Positions 1 to 6,086 of a stretch of DNA of 9,538 nt are shown in pieces; the stretch's first letter is position 1; each line of letters starts with the position of its first letter. The position numbers were made by a program, and so were the translations under genes. The notes below the pieces were generated by a model. That model was given only the letters and a program-made list of their open reading frames with translations, had not been told where the DNA came from and ran no database searches. The stretch covers positions 1-9,538 of the forward strand of contig CAYZMH010000101.1 of assembly GCA_964479445.1 (NCBI GenBank), read 5' to 3'. This DNA is from CAYZMH01 sp964479445. GTDB lineage: Bacteria; Bacteroidota; Bacteroidia; Bacteroidales; GCA-2748055.

Positions 1-1001
1 ATCTCACCGGTTTTCAGTTCCGGGATCCGCTGCGGCATCATACCCCCGTCATACCAGGTAACATGAACTGCCGGCATCGCCATCTTCGGAAGGTTCTTTC
101 GGGCGGGGAACTTGTAGTGAACCACCTCTGCCTGGGGTGCACTCTCGGTGTTGAACTGGGTGGAGCTTGCCTGTACCGCACTGGGATGACCCAGTTTCAG
201 ACCCATGAATACCGGGTCGAGGATGTGACAGGCCATATCTCCCAGTGCACCGGTTCCGAAATCCCACCATCCCCGCCAGTTCCAGGGCGTGTAGATCTCG
301 TTGTAGGGGCGCATGGGGGCCGGACCGATAAAGAGGTCCCAGTCCAGGGTTTTCGGAATACGCATCTTCTCTTCCGGGCGTTCAAGACCCTGGGGCCAGA
401 TCGGGCGGTTGGTCCAGGCATGCACCCGTTCCACCTCGCCGATGGCTCCGTCCCACAGCCATTCGCTGATAATACGCACGCCGTCACCCGAGTTACCCTG
501 GTTCCCCATCTGGGATACCACGCCGTACTCTTCCGCCTTCAGCCGCAACATCCGCGACTCATAAACAGTGTGGGTAAGCGGCTTCTGCACGTAAACATGC
601 TTGCCAAGCGACATCGCCGCCATGGTGCTGATCGCGTGGGTATGGTCGGGCGTGGCCACCACCACCGCATCGATCTCATCGCCCATCTCCTCAAACATCT
701 TGCGGTAGTCGGTGTACTTCTTCGCCTTCGAATACTCGTTAAAGGTCTCTTTGGCGTAGTTCCAGTCCACATCACAGAGCGCCACGATATTCTCAGAATT
801 CATCTCGTTGATATTTCTGTGGCCCACGCCACCGATACCGATACCGGCAATGTTCAGCTTATCGCTGGGAGCCGTTCTTCCACGCGCACTGATAATACCA
901 CCCGGGATCACCGTAAGTCCTGCTGCAGCCACCGCCGAGGAGGCTACGAATTTTCTTCTGGACATGCCAGATCCGTCCTGGTTTTTTTCAGGTTTTTTCA
1001 T
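1..1001 (-). CDS. Tat-exported Gfo/Idh/MocA family oxidoreductase (3' end outside window)
   Basis: Predicted NAD(P)-dependent oxidoreductase acting on a sugar or sugar-like substrate, exported folded by the Tat system. Visible: 333 codons. A twin-arginine motif SRRKFV (residues 14-19) is followed by a hydrophobic Ala/Gly-rich stretch (20-37). The Rossmann fold starts at LNIAGIGIGGVG (49-60), with GxGxxG. ATPDHTH lies at 117-122. VYVQKP at 137-141 sits where the classical family has EKP, with Gln for Glu. WDLFIGPAP (221-229) and GDMACHILDP (254-263, with Asp and His in the substrate pocket) are typical of the Bacteroidota Tat-signal subgroup. Such proteins usually exceed 400 residues, so roughly 100 or more are missing at the left edge. 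I chose the ATG at 1001 because it gives a charged n-region before the twin Arg; the Met at 965 is an alternative. No Shine-Dalgarno is seen. The substrate cannot be told. Confidence 0.93.
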   Translation of the reverse strand, partial: MKKPEKNQDGSGMSRRKFVASSAVAAAGLTVIPGGIISARGRTAPSDKLNIAGIGIGGVGHRNINEMNSENIVALCDVDWNYAKETFNEYSKAKKYTDYRKMFEEMGDEIDAVVVATPDHTHAISTMAAMSLGKHVYVQKPLTHTVYESRMLRLKAEEYGVVSQMGNQGNSGDGVRIISEWLWDGAIGEVERVHAWTNRPIWPQGLERPEEKMRIPKTLDWDLFIGPAPMRPYNEIYTPWNWRGWWDFGTGALGDMACHILDPVFMGLKLGHPSAVQASSTQFNTESAPQAEVVHYKFPARKNLPKMAMPAVHVTWYDGGMMPQRIPELKTGE

Positions 1002-1141
1002 AGTAAGTCGTTGTTTATGAATTGCTAATTGTAAATAATAGATGTTTCATTGCCGCTCTTGGTGGCTGAAAGTTAATAATTCATAGTAAAAAATCCTATA
1101 TGCCTGTCAGATTCTTTATCAGGCCAACCCTCCGGTTACAG

Positions 1142-1172
1142 TTGTTTCTCAGCGCGTCAAATGCTATATTTG
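1142..1172 (+). promoter_or_regulatory. Bacteroidota-type promoter for the AlbA_2 gene
   Basis: TTG at 1142-1144 (-33 element), a 20-base spacer, then TATATTTG at 1165-1172, which fits the TAnnTTTG consensus exactly. Transcription would start a few bases downstream, about a dozen bases before the ATG at 1193. This argues against translation from the upstream in-frame ATG at 1100. The rest of the divergent region (1002-1141) is AT-rich. I found no equally good promoter in it for the leftward oxidoreductase gene. Confidence 0.55.
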
Positions 1173-1192
1173 CTTACGCTGAACGGGCCGCC

Positions 1193-1858
1193 ATGAAAAA
1201 GCCGAACCAGGAAGAGCGATACATCACCGACCTCATTGCAGAGGGTGAACACCAACGACTGGATTTCAAGTTCGAGATCTCCAATGCCCGCAAGATCGCC
1301 CGCACCCTGGTGGCTTTCGCCAACACCGACGGGGGAAGACTGCTGATCGGCGTCAAAGATAACGGCCGCATAGCCGGAATCCGGTCCGACGAAGAGTATT
1401 ACATGATCGACTCGGCCGCTTCCCTCTACTGCAAACCCGAGGTCCCGTTCGAAAGCTACCACCGCACCGTGCAGGGCAAACAGCTCCTTGAAGTCGTGGT
1501 AACCCGTTCGGAGCAAAAACCCCATTATGCCCGCGACGAGCAAAACCGGTGGGTCGCCTACCTCCGGGTGGATGACGAAAATATCCTGGCCAACTGGATC
1601 CTCCTGCAGGTGTGGAAACGGAAAAAACGCGTACGCGGAACGTACATCACCTACAGCGACCAGGAGAAAAAGGTTCTGACTTACCTGGCCGGGCACACTG
1701 CCAGCCCCATGGAGGCCATCGTGGAACAGACCGGCCTCCGGAAACGGATCATCTCCAGGATCCTGATCAACCTGGTCTCACTGGATGTGGTTATGATGAC
1801 CTACCGTGACAAACAGTTCCTCTACAGCATCAAAGACCCGGGAGCCACCCGCTTCTGA
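1193..1858 (+). CDS. AlbA_2 (Schlafen-type) domain protein with C-terminal helical/winged-helix region
   Basis: A 221-residue cytoplasmic protein. Residues about 8-125 match the AlbA_2 / Schlafen putative nucleic-acid or nucleotide binding domain. They contain EGEHQRLDFKFE (17-28), then ARTLVAFANTDGGRLLIGVKDNG (36-58), the most diagnostic stretch of the family, and a later YLRVDDEN (123-130). Residues 150-215 look like a winged helix: helices around SDQEKKVLTYLAGH and EAIVEQTGLRKRIISRIL, then a short hairpin. AlbA_2 proteins are often annotated as transcriptional regulators or ATP-binding proteins; the true activity is unknown. The ATG at 1193 is preferred over 1100 because a promoter lies between them and the domain begins just after 1193. 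It stands alone, divergent from the oxidoreductase and convergent with the PurQ-like gene. Its 3' end is duplicated downstream (see the repeat entries). Confidence 0.88.
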   Translation: MKKPNQEERYITDLIAEGEHQRLDFKFEISNARKIARTLVAFANTDGGRLLIGVKDNGRIAGIRSDEEYYMIDSAASLYCKPEVPFESYHRTVQGKQLLEVVVTRSEQKPHYARDEQNRWVAYLRVDDENILANWILLQVWKRKKRVRGTYITYSDQEKKVLTYLAGHTASPMEAIVEQTGLRKRIISRILINLVSLDVVMMTYRDKQFLYSIKDPGATRF

Positions 1859-1871
1859 AAGCAATCGGCGG
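1837..1871 (+). repeat. Imperfect direct repeat, copy 1 (spans the AlbA_2 stop codon)
   Basis: A 35-base segment covering the last codons of the AlbA_2 gene (…ATRF-stop) and 13 bases beyond. It matches 1911-1945 at 30 of 35 positions by hand alignment, including an uninterrupted 17-base identical run from GCCACCC through the stop TGA. The offset is 74 bases, which is not a multiple of three. Confidence 0.7.
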
Positions 1872-1910
1872 TCTTAAACCCTATGGAAGCAAAGAGAGCT
1901 GGAGAGAAAG

Positions 1911-1945
1911 CCCGGAAGCCACCCGCTTCTGAAGGTAATCGCTGG
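1911..1945 (+). repeat. Imperfect direct repeat, copy 2 (intergenic)
   Basis: Second copy of the 35-base segment, between the convergent AlbA_2 and PurQ-like genes. It keeps a sense-strand PEATRF-stop reading, so it resembles a displaced end of the same gene. The remaining intergenic sequence (1872-1910 and 1946-1974) shows no recognisable terminator. The palindrome GCTGGCCAGC at 1941-1950 has no loop and no T-run. Confidence 0.7.
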
Positions 1946-1974
1946 CCAGCTAAAAACCAGGCAAGGGCGAATCA

Positions 1975-2661
1975 TTATAAAAATGAAATCAGGCTCTCGA
2001 ACAGGGTCTTCCCGTCCCCGTACTCATCGGCATAGATCACGGCCCGTTCCGGCAACGGGATCATCCCGAACACATTTTTACCGGTATTGCAAACCCCGGC
2101 AATGTTATCCACCGAACCGGTATCGTTCACTCTCTCGGAGATCTTGCCATAGGGATCGCAGTAACGGAACACGATCTGGTCCTCCTGCCGCATCTGCCTC
2201 AAGACCTGTTCACCGGCTTCGTATTTTCCGGCGTAAGTGGCAATGGGGATCCGGTAGGCCCGGTCGTTCTGAAATTGGTGGGTCACCGCGCTGTAGTCGT
2301 TGTCGGGCTTTATGTATACGTTTTTGCAGATATAACGGCCAGACTGATTGGGCCGGAGGGTTCCGGGTAACAACCCCTCCTGGCAGAGCGTACGGAAACC
2401 ATTGCCCAACCCGAGCACAAAACCACCCTTTCCGGCAAATTCATGGAGCTGCTGCAAAACGGGATACTTCTCACCGGAGGTATACCCGTGCTCATGGTCC
2501 TCGCAGGGAAAACCGGCCGGGAGGATCACGGCACTCACATTGAACGCACCGGTATGGTTGTGCCAGAGCATCTGCACATCTGCATCATACACCTCTTCAA
2601 GGATGTATTTCAGCTCCTTGTCGCCATGGGCTCCGGGGAATGTAAGTATACCGAATGTCAT
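1975..2661 (-). CDS. PurQ-like class I glutamine amidotransferase domain lacking catalytic Cys and His
   Basis: A 228-residue protein, the usual length of PurQ, the glutaminase subunit of phosphoribosylformylglycinamidine synthase in purine synthesis. PurQ hallmarks: MTFGILTFPGAHGD at the N terminus, VILPAGF (45-51), GNGFRTLCQEGLLPGTL (86-102), PIATYAGKY (139-147), GSVDNIAGV (182-190), GMIPLPER (199-206) and GDGKTLFESL near the end. Key residues differ. The nucleophile in the usual GICNGF is Gly86 (GLGNGF), the His of HPE is Leu203 (LPE), and the His of PIAH is Thr142; only Glu205 of the triad remains. It therefore probably cannot hydrolyse glutamine. The role is unknown: a non-catalytic subunit, a binding protein, or an enzyme of changed chemistry. 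No other purine gene is nearby. The ATG at 2661 is chosen because the PurQ fold starts there and a promoter overlaps the longer reading (to 2730). Confidence 0.88.
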   Translation of the reverse strand: MTFGILTFPGAHGDKELKYILEEVYDADVQMLWHNHTGAFNVSAVILPAGFPCEDHEHGYTSGEKYPVLQQLHEFAGKGGFVLGLGNGFRTLCQEGLLPGTLRPNQSGRYICKNVYIKPDNDYSAVTHQFQNDRAYRIPIATYAGKYEAGEQVLRQMRQEDQIVFRYCDPYGKISERVNDTGSVDNIAGVCNTGKNVFGMIPLPERAVIYADEYGDGKTLFESLISFL

Positions 2662-2680
2662 GGAAGCATCGTTGTACCAC

Positions 2681-2711
2681 CAAAGATATATATAAAACCT
2701 ATTCGTGCAAC
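2681..2711 (-). promoter_or_regulatory. Bacteroidota-type promoter for the PurQ-like gene
   Basis: Read on the minus strand: GTTG (2711-2708), a 19-base spacer, then TATCTTTG (2688-2681), an exact TAnnTTTG match. The start of transcription would fall near 2674, leaving a leader of about a dozen bases before the ATG at 2661. Confidence 0.65.
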
Positions 2712-2737
2712 CCCTCCCCCCGCTCAACAATCACTGC

Positions 2738-2768
2738 TTTGCCATTCGGGGATTAATGATTAGATTTA
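2738..2768 (+). promoter_or_regulatory. Bacteroidota-type promoter for the CheR/GAF/PAS operon
   Basis: TTTG at 2738-2741 (exact -33), a 19-base spacer, then TAGATTTA at 2761-2768 (seven of eight TAnnTTTG positions counting the two free ones; the last base differs). It is divergent from the PurQ-like promoter; the two -33 elements are 26 bases apart, with a C-rich run at 2711-2721 at the edge. The leader to the ATG at 2801 would be about 25 bases and has no Shine-Dalgarno. This is the only convincing promoter seen for the downstream operon. Confidence 0.55.
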
Positions 2769-2800
2769 CCATTGGAAACCCTTTTCCACACCTGCATTAC

Positions 2801-3640
2801 ATGGAGATTGAAGACAGGGAAATACAGATCTTTCAGCATACCCTGGAAGAGATATCGCCGTATGATTTCAGCGGATATTCGCTCAATTCCCTGCGCAGGA
2901 GACTCAGCAAGATCGTGGATGAAATGAAGACAGACGTCCTCAAACTCTGCCATGACATGCGCTCCGATACCCGCCTGGTGGAAACGATCGTAAAAAAGAT
3001 CACCGTCAATACCACCGAACTGTTCAGGGATCCGCAGGTGTGGAAACAACTCCGCTACGAGGTGCTGCCGCGGTATGCCCGGTTGCCCTCCATCCATATC
3101 TGGCAACCGGGGTGTTCAACCGGACAGGAGATCTACTCCACCATGATGCTGCTGGAAGACATGGGCCTGCTGGATAAAGCCCGTATCTACGGGAGCGATC
3201 TGAACGAAGATGTGCTTGAGACAGCGCGGAAAGGGATCTATAAATACAGGTTCAATAAAGAGTATGTCGACAATTTCGAAAAGGTCTTTAACCTTTCGGC
3301 CGATCAAACCCGCACGGTGCGCAACATAGATCACCGGAAATACTTCACCATCGACGAGACCCGGGACCAGATCCGGATGAATTCCTTCCTGCGGGAAAAA
3401 CCGGTATATGCAAAAATCGACCTGGTGAAGGATCAAAATCTTTTCTTTGTAAATTTCGACCTGATCATCTGCCGGAATGTGATCATCTATTTCAACTATG
3501 AATTGCAGAACCGGGTGATCAAAACGTTTCATGATAACATGCACGACAGGGGGTGTTTGCTGCTCGGACTGCATGAATCGATCCTCGGACCGTGCAGCAG
3601 TTATTTTGCGAAAGACGATTTTTTCTATTATAAGAAATGA
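2801..3640 (+). CDS. cheR: CheR-type protein-glutamate O-methyltransferase
   Basis: Transfers a methyl group from S-adenosylmethionine to glutamate side chains of receptor proteins, in the cytoplasm. 279 residues, normal for CheR. Residues 1-60 form the helical N-terminal CheR domain. NTTELFRDPQVW (70-81) is the conserved motif with the substrate-side Arg76. IWQPGCSTGQEIYS (100-113) is the SAM-binding loop with Glu110. ARIYGSDLNEDVLETARKGIY (127-147) holds Asp133, expected to contact the SAM ribose. FDLIICRNVIIYFN (219-232) is the IxCRNVxIYF signature. All key positions are present, so it should be active. It opens the operon. The ATG at 2801 is chosen because a promoter covers the longer upstream reading. 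In Bacteroidota, CheR also occurs outside chemotaxis, and no MCP, CheA or CheW is visible here. Confidence 0.95.
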   Translation: MEIEDREIQIFQHTLEEISPYDFSGYSLNSLRRRLSKIVDEMKTDVLKLCHDMRSDTRLVETIVKKITVNTTELFRDPQVWKQLRYEVLPRYARLPSIHIWQPGCSTGQEIYSTMMLLEDMGLLDKARIYGSDLNEDVLETARKGIYKYRFNKEYVDNFEKVFNLSADQTRTVRNIDHRKYFTIDETRDQIRMNSFLREKPVYAKIDLVKDQNLFFVNFDLIICRNVIIYFNYELQNRVIKTFHDNMHDRGCLLLGLHESILGPCSSYFAKDDFFYYKK

Positions 3641-3726
3641 GTATGGAAAAGAATCCTGCAAATAAGAGTGGATCTTCTTCATGCCGGTTCCATGAACACC
3701 GCATAGGATTAATAATATACGAATGA
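3637..3726 (+). CDS. Possible 29-residue small protein coupled to both neighbours
   Basis: A short frame starting ATG at 3637 within the stop of CheR (ATGA overlap) and ending TGA at 3724-3726 within the ATG of the sensor gene (again ATGA). It therefore fills the only real gap in the operon with four-base overlaps on both sides. The peptide begins MSMEKNPANKSG and ends GLIIYE. It has no recognisable domain. Codons are AT-rich and unlike the neighbours, and there is no Shine-Dalgarno, so it may be chance or serve only to carry ribosomes across the gap. Confidence 0.25.
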   Translation: MSMEKNPANKSGSSSCRFHEHRIGLIIYE

Positions 3727-6086
3727 AACGGCCAATCCACATACCCATCCGTTCCCAGCTGCTGGCCATCCTGGTGGCCCTCTTTATCCTGGGGGGGGCC
3801 ATGCTGCTTCATTTCGTCCATGTGATCAACCGCACCGGGGAATACAACGCCATGGACAACCGCATTGACCAGGGCTTTTCCGAACTATACAAGCTGGATA
3901 TCATGCTGCTGCAACTGGCAGGCACAGAGCCGGAAGATACCACCGGAACATGGGGTGTCCCGCCCGGGTATTCCGACCTCTCCCGTACCCTGGACTCCTT
4001 TATATCCCGGATGGAAAAGCTGGCCGGAGATCCCCTCCTGGAAGAGCAGCCGGAGATCACACGTCAGCTGGCAAATGCCGCCTCCCTGGCCGAAGAGCTG
4101 GAATCGGATGCTATCCGCTTCCTCCGCAGCGATCCTTCCCCATCCGACCGTGCCTTTTTCAACGCACAGAACCACCGGAAAATCGACCGGTTGTTCGAGA
4201 TCAGGAGCGACCTGCACACGCTTTTCCGTGAGATCACCGGCGATGCTAAAAGAGTGCTCAGCCGCAACCTGCTGTGGAGCCTGGTCATCAGCGTTATCCT
4301 GGTTACCCTGATGATTCTCTACCAGTCGGCCCGCATCAGCAGGTGGGTCCGGGATCTCCGAATATCCACCGGGAAACTGGAAAGGGGTATCATCCCCGAA
4401 CCGATGAACACCCGGTCGGGAGATGAATTCGGCGAGATCGCCCGCAGCCTTAACCACTACCTGGAAACCCTGAAGGAGAAGGTGCAGTTTTTGAAAACCA
4501 TCGACCGGAACGACAGCGAAACCCTGTTCGAGCCGGAATCCGGTGATGTCCTGGGCAACGAGCTGATGGTGATCTCCCGGCGGCTGCGCAATGCCCGCCG
4601 CGAAGAGAAGGCGCAAAAGGAGGAAGAGGCCCGCAGGAACTGGACCTCCGCGGGTATCGCACGCTTTGCAGAGATTCTCCGCTCGGAGCGCGAGAATGTT
4701 CAGGAGCTTTCGTTCCGGGTGATCCAGAACCTGGTTACCTACCTGGATGTCTCCATGGGAACCCTCTTCCTGGTCACCCGGGATGAATCGGAACAACCCG
4801 TGCTGGAATCCGTTGCCTCCTATGCCTGGGACCGGCGCAAGTATATTAAAAAACGCTTCCCGTTCGGGGAGGGGTTACCCGGAACGTGCGCCCTGGAAAA
4901 GGAGAAGATCCATATCAATGAAGTGCCCGAAGAGTATACCGATGTGATCTCCGGCGTGGGACACACCAAACCCCGTGAAGTGCTGCTGGTACCCATGAAA
5001 CTGGAGTCGGAGATCTTCGGCATCCTCGAGCTGGCCTCCCTGGAAGCCCTGGAACCCCACGAAGTGGAGTTTGTGGAGACCCTGGCCGAAAGCATCGCTT
5101 CCACCCTGGCCGCTGTAAAAACCAACGAGCGCACTGCCGAACTTCTGCGACAGTCACGCAAACAGGCCGATGAACTCAGGAGGCAGGAGGAAGAATTGAA
5201 AGTGAGCGTACGCGAACTGGAGAAGGCCCAGGAAGAGTCGGGCAGGAAGGAGTCGGAGTTAACCGGACTCCTCAATGCCATGAACCAGTCGTCGCTGGTG
5301 GCCGAGTTTCAAACCAACGGGCGCTTCCTGCACATCAACGATCGCTTCCTGACATTAATGGAGTCGCCCCGGGAACAGATCCTGGGTAAGCACCACGCGG
5401 AGTTTGCCGTGGCAGACCGCTATTCAGAAGAGTACCGTTCGTTCTGGAATGAACTGCGATCGGGGAACAGTCAGACCCGCCTGGAAAAATACCACCTTTT
5501 CAGCGGGAACGAAATATGGCTGCAACAGACCTTTACCCCGGTGCTGAACGATGCAGGCCGGGTGGAAAAGATCCTGGATATCGCCATCGATGTAACCCGG
5601 TCACGGAACCAGCAGAAGCACCTGGAGGAGCAGGCACAGGAGATCACCCGCCGCAGCCTGGAGATGGAAAGCCTCAACGAAGCGGTCAACCGATCGCTTG
5701 TGAAATGCGAACTGGACCGGGATGGTATTATTTTGGATCTGAACAATAAGTTTTCGGAGATCACCGGCTACAAGCGCAAAGAACTCCTGGGAAGAAACTA
5801 CCGCCTCTTCCTGCGGGATATGGAAAAAGAGCAGTTCGAGAAGATCTGGAAAGAGGTCCACAAGGACAAGAGCTATGAGGGGGTGATACGGCGAACCCGT
5901 CCCACCGGGGAAGAAATATGGCTCACCTCATCGTTCACCCCCGTCAAGGATGAGGAGGGAAAGATCTACAAGATCTACTTCCTGGCTCTCGATACCACGG
6001 AAAAGAAACTCAAATACCAGTTACTGGAAGAGGCCAACAAAGAGATTGAGCGGCTCAAAAACCGCCTTCGAAACGGGGAGGAGTGA
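3723..6086 (+). CDS. Membrane sensor protein: TM-sensor-TM-HAMP-GAF-coil-PAS-PAS, no kinase or MCP output domain
   Basis: 787 residues. TM1 is about 12-34, followed by a mostly helical extracytoplasmic region (35-181) and TM2 (182-201). The HAMP linker (202-255) has the DEFGEIARSLN signature. A second HAMP-like segment (270-292, DVLGNELMVISRRL) leads into a GAF domain (311-465). A Glu-rich coiled coil (466-512) follows, then PAS1 (513-625), PAS2 (648-760) and a short terminal coil. PAS1 (LGKHHAEF, EYRSFWNELRSG, IWLQQTFTPV) and PAS2 resemble the tandem PAS domains of energy-taxis chemoreceptors. The protein nevertheless ends without a histidine kinase, cyclase, phosphatase or MCP hairpin. It probably senses an external signal plus a cytoplasmic cue and is a plausible substrate of the adjacent CheR and CheB. 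No Shine-Dalgarno precedes the ATG. A G8 run lies in TM1 codons (3791-3798). Confidence 0.9.
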   Translation: MKRPIHIPIRSQLLAILVALFILGGAMLLHFVHVINRTGEYNAMDNRIDQGFSELYKLDIMLLQLAGTEPEDTTGTWGVPPGYSDLSRTLDSFISRMEKLAGDPLLEEQPEITRQLANAASLAEELESDAIRFLRSDPSPSDRAFFNAQNHRKIDRLFEIRSDLHTLFREITGDAKRVLSRNLLWSLVISVILVTLMILYQSARISRWVRDLRISTGKLERGIIPEPMNTRSGDEFGEIARSLNHYLETLKEKVQFLKTIDRNDSETLFEPESGDVLGNELMVISRRLRNARREEKAQKEEEARRNWTSAGIARFAEILRSERENVQELSFRVIQNLVTYLDVSMGTLFLVTRDESEQPVLESVASYAWDRRKYIKKRFPFGEGLPGTCALEKEKIHINEVPEEYTDVISGVGHTKPREVLLVPMKLESEIFGILELASLEALEPHEVEFVETLAESIASTLAAVKTNERTAELLRQSRKQADELRRQEEELKVSVRELEKAQEESGRKESELTGLLNAMNQSSLVAEFQTNGRFLHINDRFLTLMESPREQILGKHHAEFAVADRYSEEYRSFWNELRSGNSQTRLEKYHLFSGNEIWLQQTFTPVLNDAGRVEKILDIAIDVTRSRNQQKHLEEQAQEITRRSLEMESLNEAVNRSLVKCELDRDGIILDLNNKFSEITGYKRKELLGRNYRLFLRDMEKEQFEKIWKEVHKDKSYEGVIRRTRPTGEEIWLTSSFTPVKDEEGKIYKIYFLALDTTEKKLKYQLLEEANKEIERLKNRLRNGEE
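6075..6083 (+). promoter_or_regulatory. Shine-Dalgarno deciding the start of the CheR paralogue
   Basis: GGGGAGGAG just before GTG (6083) and ATG (6086). The core is correctly spaced for ATG 6086 and too close for GTG 6083. The ATG overlaps the preceding TGA by one base (TGATG), pointing to translational coupling. Confidence 0.55.

Noticed and set aside
980..1000. A-runs at the start of the Gfo/Idh/MocA gene as a phase-variable tract
   Set aside because: They encode the ordinary Lys-rich start of a Tat signal peptide (KKPEKN), and the runs are short.
63..1028. Long plus-strand open frame of about 320 codons
   Set aside because: It lies opposite the clear Gfo/Idh/MocA gene, and its translation is Arg/His-rich with no recognisable motif. 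It is an antisense shadow.
1941..1950. Perfect palindrome GCTGGCCAGC as a terminator
   Set aside because: There is no loop between the arms and no T-run on either side, so it does not fit an intrinsic terminator.
1883..1990. Short plus-strand frame starting at the ATG at 1883 between the convergent genes
   Set aside because: It has no ribosome-binding site or recognisable sequence, and it runs into the antisense of the PurQ-like gene.
1983..2543. Plus-strand frame of 186 codons
   Set aside because: It is antisense to the PurQ-like gene, and its Arg/Ser/Pro-rich translation is typical of a shadow frame.
3885..4796. Minus-strand frame of 303 codons
   Set aside because: It is opposite the HAMP/GAF sensor, low in domain content, and would need a promoter inside a well-supported gene.
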